Positions 1 through 10,448 of a stretch of 64,000 bases of DNA are shown here, one piece after another; position 1 is the first letter of the stretch; each line of letters begins with the position of its first letter. The translations under genes were made by a program, and so were the position numbers. Origin of the DNA: Tricholoma matsutake. Taxonomy: Eukaryota > Basidiomycota > Agaricomycetes > Agaricales > Tricholomataceae. The notes beneath the pieces are model-generated. The model saw only the letters and a program-made list of their open reading frames with translations, searched no databases and was not told where the DNA came from. The stretch lies in the NCBI GenBank assembly GCA_026075535.2, contig AP026538.1, positions 1,488,001-1,552,000 of the forward strand. The letters run 5' to 3'.

Positions 1-195
1 TCTTGCCAAAAACAATCATTTTGGTCACAATACTGAAATTGTATCTTTCAGGTGACCTGAAACTAGGTTTTTCCTCGTTTCAGGTGACCTGAAATTAGGT
101 TATTCCTAGTTTCAGTATACCTGAAATTAGTAATTTCAGAAACATGACTGAAACTATTGTTTTTAGCAAGATTTTCAGTTGACTTGAAAACCTGT
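1..195. repeat. Foldback repeat, cut by window edge
   Basis: The first 15 bases (TCTTGCCAAAAACAA) are mirrored with one mismatch at 159-173, and between them the arm TTTCAGGTGACCTGAAA recurs at 47-63 and 79-95 with a diverged third copy near 110-126 (TTTCAGTATACCTGAAA). The block behaves like a palindromic non-autonomous DNA element or MITE, but its left end lies outside the window so no target duplication can be assigned. No coding capacity is seen. Confidence 0.5.
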
Positions 196-556
196 CCATC
201 CCGATGAGTGGGAAGGGAACAATGGGCACCATGACCACCCTGGATGACATGCAACCCCCACCACTGCCAGTTGCTCACAGCTGCAGATAGGGGGGCCTAC
301 TGGTGCATGGGGAACCTGTGGCAATGAGGATGGGGATGAAGTGAATGCTATTCACCCAGCAGATGGTGTGCAACATGTGATTTTTGCCAAACGCCAATGT
401 GGGACTTGTACAGACTTTTCTGTCTCACGTAGTGGATAGATTACTTAATATAATTGCCACATTTGGATTTTGCATCAGTGCTTCTCATGTTGTGTCACTG
501 ATGTGTGTTGTTCCACATGAAGTTTCTCGCTGCTTCTGTCCTTTTTCATCTTGGCT

Positions 557-943
557 ATGGACACTGACACTCCACCCAATCAGACCTGTTCTAAATGCAG
601 AAAGCTGCTGCCTCGCAACACATCAAACTTTAAACTGACACATGAAGGGTTCTCAAAGCTGTGTTGGCTGTGTTTGGAGAAGAAGTCTCAACAGGCTGCC
701 AAGAAGAGATATAAAAACAGCAACAAAGAGAACTTACCAGTGACTACACAAGACCAAACTGGTAGTGATGATGATGATCTCTCTGATCTTTCCATTGTGG
801 ACCTGGACACCTTCTTGGACTCCCTTGGGTCTCTTTCTGATTCAGAAGATGTAATTTCTCTTGAAGCACATCTGGATCTGTCTTTTCTCATGACTGAGGC
901 AGTGGATGGAAGGTGTAAGGGCAATCTTATGATCAGAGCCTGA
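557..943 (+). CDS. Small acidic protein with Cys-pair motif, unknown function
   Basis: The ORF of about 128 codons starts at the ATG at 557, the first ATG in frame. Near residues 11-40 it has CSKC, then CWLC about 25 residues later, followed by a basic stretch (KKRYKNSNKEN) and then a strongly acidic, serine-rich tail (DDDDLSDLS and LSDSED). The two CxxC pairs suggest zinc binding and the basic segment could touch nucleic acid; that is inference. It lies beyond the 3' end of the minus-strand Helitron and points the other way, so it may be a passenger gene. I do not recognise the family. Codons look plausible and there is no internal stop, unlike its neighbours, but expression is unproven. Confidence 0.4.
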   Translation: MDTDTPPNQTCSKCRKLLPRNTSNFKLTHEGFSKLCWLCLEKKSQQAAKKRYKNSNKENLPVTTQDQTGSDDDDLSDLSIVDLDTFLDSLGSLSDSEDVISLEAHLDLSFLMTEAVDGRCKGNLMIRA

Positions 944-1900
944 GCTTGATACTTGCAAGGAAAAACCAAAGAGTTAGATAAACTAATGGAACAAAGAAAT
1001 ATCTATACACCTTGCAAGGGAAAACCAAAGAGAAAAGTCTAAGGTGTTTCCCTGCAGAGGGTGCTAACTATATACCTGGGACTGTGTGACAAAGTAAAAT
1101 AATTCAGTCTCCATGTGGAAGCAGGACTAAGGAAGCGAGCACTGCCAGGGGCACATCAGAATGTCATTCTGCTTCATCCTAATGCATTTAAAAGTCATCC
1201 CATGACTTCTGCGGCATTGTCGAAGTACAGGTGTGGTCATAGATGAGGGGTGGAGCAGTTCAAAGTTGTTTGAGATAGTTCGAAGTGCATTCAAAGTTGT
1301 CCAAAGAATGTTTGAGGTGTTTGAAGTGTTTGAAGACTGACTGTTTGAAGGGTTCAAAGTTTGTTCAAAGGGTTAAGGGCCTAGTGAGATGAGAGGCCTA
1401 TGCTGTGCCGTTCTTTCACATTTCAGTATTTTCCCTTCTGGAGCTTGGGGGCTAGACTTTGTGTTGCCCATTATTTTTTCAATGCATATTTGCATTGTAG
1501 ATATTGTGCTTTGCATAGAAATATAGATAGATTAACATGGTAAATACTCATGGTGTCTGCACTGTGGTCTTTTCTGAAAAACCATGGTTAGAACCTGTAC
1601 TTGTGCTAGAGGGCCATTGCTACGCATGGCAAGTCTGAGTTCTAGGGGGAGCGATCTCTATCTGCTTAGGCTGTACACAGCCATTATTGTGGTTGCCAGC
1701 TGGGCTTGGCTTGGGCTTTGTAGGATTAGAGCTCCCCTCCTGGTCATGCCATCATGGTGCCAGCTGAGTTAAGAAAGTAGGCAGTGAAGTGTTGGTTTGC
1801 ATAGTAAATTACACCCCTAAGAAGATATGTGCTTGCAGCACCATCACAACTTATCTGGAGGCTTGTGTTGAGAGGGGGAGCTATGCCTCTCCATTGGAAT
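944..1900. other. Non-coding stretch with TTCAAAG-rich tract
   Basis: No convincing gene. A 22-bp segment around CTTGCAAGGAAAAACC at 951 is repeated at about 1010. From about 1255 to 1375 the sequence is dense in TTCAAAG/TTTGAAG words, as are the LTRs elsewhere in this window, so it may be an LTR remnant, but TG..CA ends were not found. Confidence 0.35.
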
Positions 1901-1911
1901 GCAAGTAAGGG

Positions 1912-2769
1912 TCAGTGGCTCTGAAATGTAGTTCTTCTGGTCTGTGGCTGGCCACACATTGGGCAAGTTGATGCCAAGAGTTGCTCTTGGTGATTTAGAT
2001 GGGTCTCTAAATTCATGTGTGGCAGTGCAGATGTATAAACAAGGCAGGATGTGTTGTCTGTTACGATCCCTGTAGAATGCCCACAGCATGAGCATTGTCT
2101 GGTAGATGAGGTCACATGTTGGCCAGTTTCAAGTAGTTGTTCCACTATGCTATGGACACTTGTAAATTCACCAAACTCAAATTCACCAGAGGTGTTTGCA
2201 AGAAGGCACCTAAAGTTGTCTCAGATTCTTTCCAAAGAAAGACCATGGGTAAGTGGGGGAACAATGCTGATATGATTCTGAAACCCATTTAGCAGAGAAG
2301 TCATGGGATTGTTTCCCAAGTTTGTCCACAATGCCTGATGAGTATGGTGGAGGTCATGCCATATATTAAAAAGCACAGTGATAACAGCATCATATGCACA
2401 ACTATTGTTTGACCATTGGGTCCCTATTGGCTGCAGGCTATTTGTGATTGGGGGAGAGGTATGTGAGGTCTGTAGTTTTTTACATGGCTGAGTTGCAAGA
2501 GATGTTGGTGTGAGGACATGCTTTTCTGCATTATTAAAAGAAGGTACCTTTTTTAGTGTGGTTGGGGGGGGTGTAACAGCTGTGTCTGGTGGGGCAGATT
2601 TTGTGGGTTTGTCAACCAAGGCCCATCTAATATTACTGTGTGTCCAGTCTAGAAAAGGGTCATGGGCTCCCCATTTGATAGCATTATGAATAGTTGGGGG
2701 CATGTAGTCTTGGCCTTTCAGTTGTCTATACAAAGAAATTAAGCTATTTCTTTGGTCTGCTTGTACCAT
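1912..2769 (-). pseudogene. Helitron C-terminal cysteine-protease-like and zinc region
   Basis: Reading from 2769 down, the frame contains the phrase PIGTQWSNNSCAYDAVITV (about 2300-2430), in which a Q and an N/G-rich Cys box look like the oxyanion glutamine and nucleophile cysteine of a ubiquitin-protease or OTU-like peptidase. Such a domain is attached to some fungal Helitron helicases; that is family knowledge, while the catalytic assignment here is inference. After an in-frame TGA near 2224 the frame continues to two Cys pairs, CSCC and CPMC, which may bind zinc. It ends at 1912. The corresponding His of a protease triad was not pinned down. Confidence 0.6.
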
Positions 2770-2897
2770 ATGTGCAGGAAGTTTGTCATCAAATTGCAGT
2801 TTTGTGATGCTGTTCAGTATTTCAAGCTCATGAAATTCTTGTCTTAGTGCACTGGAAGCACCACCAGTGATTTTATGTGGATGAAAGCCTGTAAGAA

Positions 2898-5235
2898 TTA
2901 ATGTGCTGCTGCTGTAGAGCTTCTTGAGAGAGCAGTATAGTAGGCTTGGTGTGATCTGCTATAGCTGAGGTCTACAACATTTTCTGGTCTTGTTTTCCCT
3001 TGGGAGGCATAGTTGGTCATGGCCCAATTAGGCAAGACCTCAACTTGGTTGCATGAAATTGTCAAGGAGGTGTCATCAGGCAACAAGCAAGAAGTAGTCA
3101 CACTAGTTTGTGTTAAAGGCACAACATTTAGAGGTAAATTGTCAAGCTGAATTTGGGATGGAGGATTTGTCTAGTACAATAGTGCCATCAGCCATTCTAC
3201 TTGCTTGCCAGGAGTGAACAACTGTCTCCTGTCCTTTAGTCATACAAAGCTCAGTAGCAGAGTTGACATGGTTCATAATGGGCATGCCAATACACAAAGA
3301 AAGCTTACCAGGGATAAGTTTAGTGTTTGTGCATGGAGATTGGTCCCACAGAATTTTTTGAGCATCCATAGGAATAGTAGCATGTTTAGTAGAGCATTTG
3401 TAACTTTCTTTGAGATGTTTTCTCCTCTCTCTAGCTTCTTTTGAAGGTACAGAGTCTTGAGAAAAAAAATGGTTCAATGATTGTTTGGTCTCTGCTGCAA
3501 AATGCAGGGTGCCCAATCAATTTATCTCATCTTTATGAGCATTCAAGGCAGTAATAATAGACACATTTCTGAATTGCTTTTGCTTTATATTTGGTTTGCC
3601 TTGCCCTGGGCTAGAAACATGGCTATTCAAAAATGCAATATCTGCAGGGGTACAAGCTTTGTATCGCATGTTTTTTAAAGCAGTACAGAATTTTGTGTCT
3701 TCTACTGACTTATTTTGTTGCCTCATATTTTTTCATAGAATCATGACAGTTGTCACCTGGTGGTATAGGGCCTTGCACATTGCAGCTTCTTGGTTGTGCA
3801 AAGACTTGGGGTTGATGCCCACTGTGCGACTATAAAGAGATGCATTTTCTTGTCCAATTACAGGTGGAAGTTGTGCAAAGTCCCCTGCAAAAATTCTGTC
3901 AATCCCCCCAAAATGGCTTTGTGGATTGTTATTGATTTGAGCAAGGCAGCTGCTTATAAGATACATGTCTCTACAGCACAGCATAGACACTTCATCTAAA
4001 AAAACATAGTCAACCCCTTGCAGCCTGGTCTTTACTTGTGCTAGCTGTGTTGCTGATGTTTGTTCTCCTTCTGAGTTAATTCCAAACATATAGTGATAAG
4101 TTGATCCACCTAAAAGAGCAGCAGCACTACCTGTGGGAGCAACCACAACAAGCCTGTGTGATTCTTTTTTGAGCTTGAATAGTTCAATCAGAGCTTCCAG
4201 GACCCATGTCTTGCCAGTTCCAGCCATCCCTGACATATTCATTTTTAGTTGATCTGGGCTTTCACTACAGGAATGGTTGGCAACAATTTGGTAAGCTCTT
4301 TCTTGCTCTTCATTGAGTTCATACTTCTTTAAAACTGCATTAATAGTGGGAGCCCATTTTGTTGATTCAAAGGACTGAGTTAGATGGGATTTGGTTATTA
4401 TCTTGACTTCATTTGGCATAAATGGCTGAGCTTTTGTATTATTGTTGGCAAGTTTAGCAGCATGTAAGTGTTGTGATCTCTGGTCCAATACCTGAGTGTG
4501 CTTGCTCATTACTGTTGCTTTCCATTGGGTTGCTGACTGAACAGTAGTTGGTAGGGTTGGTTTTAGGTTGACATCATCTGGTAAAAGCTTTGCATTGCAT
4601 TCTGTCCACCCAGTTACTGTTAAAACATGATTCATGGCACTCATTAGTGTGTTGCATGCTTTTGTTCTTCTTCCCATTACAGTAGATACCTCAATATCTT
4701 CTACAAAAGTGTGAAGCTGGTCACTCTCCATGTAATTATCTGTGATTGTCTGGTCCAAATCTTTAAGCACAGTCTCATCTGAAAACCAGGTAGGAAGTGA
4801 TAGTGCATTTTTTTTCATTTGAGCATGGAAATTGTCTTGAGCATCCAAACATTCATAGCGGATGTTCATGTTGCACATGAGCTCAGTGGAATGCATCCCA
4901 AAACTGTGTGCTGTGAAAGCATCATTCCACAACTCATTTTCTTGTTTTAAGTCACAGCCTGTGCACCATAGCTTAAATAATGTGAGCATTGTACTACAAT
5001 AGTATTCACAATCACCCTGGTCCCTTCTTGGTAAAGTAGACCCTGTGAAGTTAGGGATAAGTGTGGCATGTTTGGGAAGCCATTGAATACAGTGAGAATT
5101 GGCTAATGGGTGCTCTGGAACAAAGTCAAGAAGCATCCACTTAGAGGCATTTTTTACATTAGCCTGCGATGGTCCAACATTATCATTTTCATTGTCTGTG
5201 TCTGATTGTAGCTCATCATCTTCAACTGTCAGCAA
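2898..5235 (-). pseudogene. Helitron PIF1-like helicase domain
   Basis: From 5235 the 500-codon ORF carries a linker, then Walker A as GMAGTGKTW, Walker B as YVFLDEVSM, and motif III as GDFAQLPPV, the signature of superfamily 1B PIF1/RRM3 helicases used by Helitrons. After stops near 3730 and 3515 the frame continues with LCIGMPIM and KGQETVVHSW (3142-3516), then, after a frameshift near 3170, with YASQGKTRP and SYSRSHQAYYTALSRS (2898-3122), the canonical C-terminal helicase motifs. The separating codons are TGA where family members have arginine (for example the start of KNMRQQ), so C-to-T mutation explains most breaks. The domain order and spacing match the family, so identification is firm although the gene is inactive. 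Confidence 0.9.
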
Positions 5236-5268
5236 GTCTTTCAGTTTGGCCTTCTTTATCCATTTGCT

Positions 5269-6447
5269 TCAAGCAATCCAGTCATATAGGCAGATAGATT
5301 CCAATTTTACAGGCTGGAAAATATAGTCACTAACTGGTGACATTGCAATTATCTCATCCCCTTTCTTAAGCAGTGTCACATGCTCAGCTTCATCTGGTAT
5401 GTTCCCATGTGGTGTCCACATAGACCTTGCATTACTTACAAAAGACTGCCAATAGAAAGGCACAAAAATGTGGCTGGTGTAGTGATCTGTAAATCCCAAA
5501 AGGTACATGCAAATCATTGGGGCTTTCATTTCCATTTTTGCACTTAAAGAATTCACAATCTTTGTTATCAGTTTGCATGCTTTTTGTTGACAAGGTTCAT
5601 TGCCTGCTAGCATCTCACTATTTTTCTGATAGATAGACCTCACAGTTTTAAATATGACATGGGTTTCCAAAGTTGGCTTTGTTACATAATTGGTCACATA
5701 AAGTAATACTCCTTTGATTGCTGTGCCAGAGCATAAGCTTGTGATGTCTATATTGCAACAAAACAAGTAGGTAACAACATAAGTGATGGTATTGATCCAA
5801 GCCTCTCCCTTTTTCATGTTTATGTGGCCTGTTTCATTGTCTACCTCTGTTTTTGAGAACAGAGGCCTTGGGAACCGAGCTTTGCATTTTCCCCAAATGT
5901 TATCCAAGCACCCTACAAAAGAGCAAAGCTTGTTTTGGGAGCCATCTTTGTTTTTATTTGTAGTGCATTTGTGGATGTTAGATCTAAGAAGAATGTCATC
6001 TACTGTTGTTCTAAAGTGTGTCCACCATGATGCCAGTTCTGTACATTGCTGACATCCTCTGCACCCTTCTGTAAGGCATTGGCTTGGTGAGGCTTTAGCC
6101 ATGGTATCTGTAGGGTCATGGTAACTAGGTTGGCCTGAGGCAATGTCTACATTTGCCTCAGCAGTCTCTTTAGAGCCTGCAACAAAATCACCAGCATGGG
6201 TACTTTCCAAGTATTCAACCAAACTTTTGCAAAAATCTGAATTAGGGTCAGAAATCCTTTGTCACATTTCATCAGGAGACATAGTGCCTTTAATCCATAA
6301 CAACATATGCAAATGCAAAGTCAAGTGACCTTGTTGTTCAACAGTACCATAGTATCCTGATGTATTTTTTGTGTCTGATATCATTGTGAGCTGCATGAAT
6401 AACTTTGAGACAACGTTCAGAAATTGCAATGATTTTGTGAGCTCCAC
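5269..6447 (-). pseudogene. Helitron REP (HUH endonuclease) region
   Basis: The ORF at 6262-6447 contains GYYGTVEQQGHLTLHLHML: the HLH is the two-histidine metal motif of HUH endonucleases, next to the usual Helitron phrase about a terminal tyrosine-rich segment. After an in-frame TGA (6247-6252 region) the frame continues into 5269-6222, which has the cysteine-rich region, KARFPRPLF, and then YVTNYVTKP, the two-tyrosine catalytic motif (usually YxxKYxxK, here with N in place of the first K). REP nicks and joins DNA during rolling-circle transposition. The right boundary at about 6447 is a sharp break against the X1 repeat: the sequence that should lie upstream is absent. Confidence 0.85.
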
Positions 6448-6796
6448 TTCATTTTTTCAAAGTAGATAATTAAGATCAAATTTTTTTAAATTTAAGCCCA
6501 TCCCTCACAGGGGATGATTTGATTATATATATACATAAAACTAACCCCTCACATTCAGCGCAAGGGGGGAGGTAAAAACGTCAAGAAAAAAAAAACCCTC
6601 CCCCACAGACAAAATGGGGGACGGGGAGGTGTAATAATATTAAATAATTAAAACTACAAAAAAACCCTCCCCACGCAAAATGCAGGGGAGGGGGAGGGGA
6701 CACGACCCCGCTGTGCTAGGTGAGTTGTCTGTCATTCCACCCATGATCCACCCCATGAGCAGTTGCTTGTGAGGCTGGGGGTGGGTGGCTTGTTGT

Positions 6797-7910
6797 TAGT
6801 GATTTGAAGTCAGGTTACCCTAACTGGAAATAACTGGAACCTGACTGAACTCTGACCGGAACTGAGCAAACTTTTGGTCATGGTCAGGGCCTTTCATTTG
6901 TGTCATGGTTCGGTCAGGGAGACCCGCAGCACTGTTGTGAACTGACTCTGACTGGCTCTGACCGGTTATGATGGAGCTCAAGGGACTTAAAAAGATATAA
7001 GAATATAATATTAATAATACAATAAAAAACTATAGAAGTAGTTTAAAAATAACATAAGTGGGGCATGCCTGACTTTTAGAGTGAGGTGTTCAGAGGCTTA
7101 TATAGGTTGGGAGAGTGCACGGACCATTTGCACCTATTTGGTAGTCATGTGCATATCAAATGATATTGGCAGATGTGTGCTGGCAGACAAAACCTTTCAT
7201 AACTCGATCTGTTGTGGGCCGATTAAAAAACAGATTACGGCGTTCGAATCAGCGTTCGAATCCGGTTCGGACAGTATACAGAACGTTCTAATTAAAAGCG
7301 ATATAAAATCTCGCATTTTTAAGAAGTGGTGGGAACCCAGACTTCTATATACTGTCCAAACCAGATTTTCACGCTGATTCAAACGCCATAATCCATTTTT
7401 TTAATTGGCCCACAACTGATCAAGTTATGAAAGGTTTTGTCTGCCAGCACACATCTGCCAATGTCATTTGATATGGACATGACTACCAAATAGGTGCAAA
7501 TGGTCTGTGCACTCTCCCAGCCTATATAAGCCTCTGAACACCTCACTCTAAAAGTCGGGCATGCCCCACTTATGTTATTTTTAAACTACTTCTATAGTTT
7601 TTTTATTGTATTATTAATAGTGTTCTCATCTGCCTCATAGTTCATATAATATAGAATATAAATAGATAATCTCTTCTTTTAATTATGGTTCTCCAGTCTG
7701 GTGACTGGTCAGAGCTGGTTAGCACCAGTTCTGACTGAGTTCAGCCAGAACTGACTAGAACCGGTTCTATACCTGAACCTGACTGCTCCTGACTGGTTAG
7801 GGGCAGTTCAGTTAGGTTCTTAGGCAATTTGAAAGACCAATGAACTGGTCAGGGTTCAGTTAGGCTAAAATAGGGCCGAAAACTGAACCTGACCGAACTT
7901 TCAAACACTA
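6797..7910. mobile_element. hAT-like non-autonomous element in X1
   Basis: The left end TAGTGATTTGAAGTCAGG and the reverse complement of the right end TAGTGTTTGAAAGTTCGG form a terminal inverted repeat. The flanking octamers are CTTGTTGT (6789-6796) and CTTGTCAT (7911-7918); both derive from CTTGTCGT by a single CpG transition, and the undamaged octamer is seen at the homologous site in X3 near 56900. Eight-base duplications and TAGTG..CACTA ends are hAT hallmarks. The interior is repetitive in CTGACTGG/GAACCGG words, contains no transposase, and hosts the foldback element at 7009-7619. Confidence 0.75.
7009..7619. mobile_element. Foldback element with about 280-bp arms
   Basis: The left arm starts TATTAATAATACAATAAAAA and the right arm ends with its complement at 7619. 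The arms match over roughly 280 bp each (7009-7287 and 7341-7619) around a spacer of about 50 bp, with differences mainly CG against TG or CA. No ORF of note. A target duplication could not be fixed because the ends are A/T-rich; TA is possible. It sits inside the hAT-like element 6797-7910. In RNA or single-stranded DNA it would form a very long hairpin. Confidence 0.8.
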
Positions 7911-8099
7911 CTTGTCATCATTGTCATTCCAGCCATGATCCACCCCACGAGCAGTTGCTCATGAGGCTGGGGGTGGGTGGTGTGTCATCGCCTCCTATCT
8001 GGGCACCTAGGCATTGTTCCACCCACATTCCACCCCATGAGCAGTTGCTCGTGAGGCTGGGGGTGGGTGGCTTATCATTGTTTGTCGCCGTCATCCCCC

Positions 8100-8851
8100 T
8101 AGTGCTTAAAGGTCTGGTCCATGTGACTGGAAAATAACTGGAACTGGACTGGACCAGGACCGGAAAAAACCAGACCATCAGTCCAGTTTTTTCAAATTTT
8201 AAGTTAGAAAACTGCAAAAGACCGGTCCTACAAGACCAGTCCTGACCAGTCATAACCGGTTAAGCACAGCCACGCAGTTCTCTTGTAATTACCTTGAAAC
8301 TGGTCAAAAAATTAAGCAAATCAGTGAAGAATTGAGTGAGATATCACCAAAAATGAGTTTCCTGATCAGGTTTCAGGTTGTGAAACCTGTCTTTGGTGAT
8401 ATCTCACTCAATTCTTCACCGATCTGCTTAATTTTTTGACTGGTTTCAAGGGAATTACTATTGGTAGGTTCCCCACAAGGGGTTTTGAGCAGTTATTCCC
8501 ACTTCATACATCAGTCTTACTGGCTTTTAGTAAAATCGGTCACATCAGGAAACTCATTTTTGGTGATATCTCACTCAATTCTTCACCAATCTGCTTAATT
8601 TTTTGACCGGTTTCAAGGGAATTACTATGGGTAGGTTTCCCACAAGTGTTTTTGAGCAGTTATTTCCACTTTGTACATCAGTCTTACTGGCTTTTAGTAA
8701 AACTGGTCACGACTGGTTAGGACCAGTTTTTTGCGGTTTTTTGCAGTTCTGGTCTGTTATTTGGTTATTTCCTTTTATGGAGGACCGGTCCGGTTCTGGT
8801 CTTGCCAAAAATAATGTGAGAACTGGGACCGGACCGGACTTTTAAGCACTA
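8100..8851. mobile_element. hAT-like MITE (TAGTGCTTAAAGG family)
   Basis: Ends are TAGTGCTTAAAGGTCTGGTC and, reverse complemented, TAGTGCTTAAAAGTCCGGTC. Flanks are CATCCCCC (8092-8099) and CGTCCCCC (8852-8859), an 8-bp duplication with one transition. Inside, a segment containing GATATCTCACTCAATTCTTC occurs at 8400 and 8570 and in reverse at about 8335, so the element has an internal partial inverted duplication. No transposase. Same family as 33736-34565 and 49472-52149. Confidence 0.8.
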
Positions 8852-9191
8852 CGTCCCCCATTTGGATTTCTGTCTTTTTTTTTTTTTTTAGGGGGGGGGG
8901 AAGGGTTTGGGTGCATCAGTGTGACATGGCACATGTATGGGGGTTGGTGGGTGCTTACTAGGCAGGTATCCCCCTTCTGGGGTCTCGTGGCATCCCTCTG
9001 CACCCACCTAGCCCATGTCGACAGCCTCACATCCCATTTGAAAGGGGAGGAGGGGATTGGGTGGCTGTAGGCATGCATTGCGCATTTTTTGTTGCAGCAG
9101 GTCGTCCCCAAGTAGTATATAGCCTAAAAAGCAATGAATTACAATTAGTTGTTTGATAAAAAGAAAAAGAAAAAAGAAAAAACTTATCTAT

Positions 9192-9222
9192 GGCCCAAAT
9201 GACAATTGCCATCATTTGGGCC
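9192..9222. repeat. Palindrome of the X intron module, copy in X1
   Basis: GGCCCAAATGA and its complement flank a short centre. On the minus strand it is followed by ATAAGT and, at 9124-9125, by TTTTTAG, the positions at which other X copies carry canonical GTAAGT and CTAG. The 5' splice site looks mutated here. See the copies at 30713-31113, 50202-50486, 57203-57300 and 60391-60870. Confidence 0.55.
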
Positions 9223-9490
9223 CGTGTTCCGTCCAGTTGGCTCATTTGAAGATTTGAAGGTGGTGGTGATGGTGGCAGTGGGCATGGGAATGGTGGTGGC
9301 AGGTGCACATGCAGTGGTGGTGGTAGAGTGGAGAGGAGGAGGAGGAGGCAGCATGGACAACGGTGGTGGTGGTTGTGAGCTGGCAGTCACGTGTCACATG
9401 TCATGCAATATGCATGTTTGCATATTCCATTAATGGCTGTAACTACGCACCTTGGTTGGATAATAAAGGTATTAGATGTAGACAAATAAT

Positions 9491-9568
9491 TACTTGGTAG
9501 CTCAGTGGTTAAGCGTGCTGTTATGTGTGCAGACCTGAGGTTGAGTGTTCAATTCTTGTTGTACGTTG
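9491..9568 (+). repeat. tRNA-like module of X1 (right end)
   Basis: TGGTAGCTCAGTGGTTAAGC fits a polymerase III A box and GTGTTCAATTC about 50 bp on fits a B box. The outer stems do not pair as a tRNA acceptor, so this is a tRNA-derived, SINE-like head rather than a tRNA gene. A near-identical module sits at 57569-57645 in X3. It points towards the terminal inverted repeat. Confidence 0.6.
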
Positions 9569-9828
9569 AAATTTTATTTGGGAAAGCACATGCATTCCAG
9601 TTATTCCAGTTATTCTGGTTATTCCAGTTATGCTAGTTGCCATGCATCCGGTTGATCTGACTGTTCCAGGTAAAAATGAGTCTGGGTAGATTCCGGGGAT
9701 TCCAGAGGTAAAATCAACCCTCCAGTCCAATCAGAATTATGAATTGTGAGAAAAATATATGTAAATGGAATTCCCTGGAATTCTGGAAATTCCAATCGGA
9801 ATAGGTGGAGGAGTGTAATGTACTCCAA

Positions 9829-10448
9829 ACCTACTAGCAGTGAATACAAGCACACTTCCTTGCTGGTGCACAGGAAAGCAGTTTCTCATGCACTTGAATG
9901 GCTAAAAGCCAACCACCAAGATTATTCAGACTTGAATATTGCATATGATGAGTTAGAAAAGTACCCAGAAGACACCCCCCTGTTTGTGTGGAATACCAAT
10001 TTTCCCTTACCAACAAAGTTGAGGAGGGAACAAGCCTTTTTGATTCAACAACAGCTGATGGGTAGATGATGGCTTGTGTCCTTTTGTAGTCCATGGAGTT
10101 ACAGGAGAGCAACTAGGAACCAAAACTGTGGCTGCATTGAAAGGTATTGCAATGAAGCATTGGAACAACAAGGGTGCAGCTCTGTCTATGTCTCATGCAG
10201 CAGAGCCCCAATCTATATTCAACAATTCAAATCCCAGATTTTTCCTTGGTTGTTCCCTTATGGCTTAGGTGGTATTGGCAGTAGCACTCTGTCTGAGAAA
10301 GCCCATAAGGAATTTTTACTCATGTACTATGACAAGCCATTCCAGTGGGATATCACATTTCCCTTTGTAGCATTCAGCCATGAGCTGATAAAAGCCTCCA
10401 CAACAAGTGCCTTCCTTTTGACAGAAAGATCTAAATTCAAATGTGAGT
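9829..10448 (+). pseudogene. Helitron N-terminal domain, inverted piece
   Basis: Translation gives PTSSEYKHTSLLVHRKAV, then PFVVHGVTGEQL, then FPWLFPYGLGGIG and FPFVAFSHELIKASTTSAFL, phrases that in fungal Helitron helicases lie just N-terminal of the REP domain. The three pieces are in different frames (breaks near 10070 and 10235), so it is degenerate. Its 3' end stops at about 10448 against the X left-end module, whereas the REP part of a Helitron lacking exactly this domain begins at 6447 on the other strand. It is therefore best read as the missing front of the same element, flipped by an inversion. Confidence 0.75.

Larger units (their letters stand above)
1912..6447 (-). mobile_element. 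Helitron (autonomous type, degenerate), main part
   Basis: One long reading path on the minus strand encodes, in order, a REP endonuclease region (6447-5269), a PIF1-type helicase (5235-2898) and a C-terminal extension (2769-1912). This is the RepHel architecture of rolling-circle Helitrons. The parts are separated mostly by in-frame TGA codons at places where arginine would be expected, plus at least one frameshift near 3165-3180. The N-terminal domain that should precede REP is missing here and is found inverted at 9829-10448. Helitron ends (TC at the 5' end, CTRR after a hairpin at the 3' end) were not located. The element is dead as it stands. Confidence 0.85.
6448..9825 (+). mobile_element. 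X1: composite TIR repeat, body and right end
   Basis: This block is collinear with X2 (29630-31723) and X3 (55864-57903): A/T-rich lead (ATTAAGATCAAA), GC hairpins such as CCCTCCCC..GGGGAGGG at 6580-6700, the unit CCACCCCATGAGCAGTTGC at 6748 and again at 7935 and 8028, a poly-T plus G-run at 8870-8900, the palindrome GGCCCAAATGA..TCATTTGGGCC at 9192-9222, a tRNA-like module at 9491, CCAGTTATT repeats, and a terminal GAATAGGTGGAGGAGTGTAA ending near 9825. The left terminal module is missing here but present, inverted, at 10449-10801. Two hAT-like elements are inserted (6797-7910 and 8100-8851). Superfamily is unknown; the 9-bp target duplications of X2 and X3 point towards Mutator-like. Confidence 0.65.

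Noticed and set aside
9491..9568. Possible functional tRNA gene
   Set aside because: A and B boxes are present but acceptor and anticodon stems do not pair, and the same sequence recurs at fixed places in X elements.
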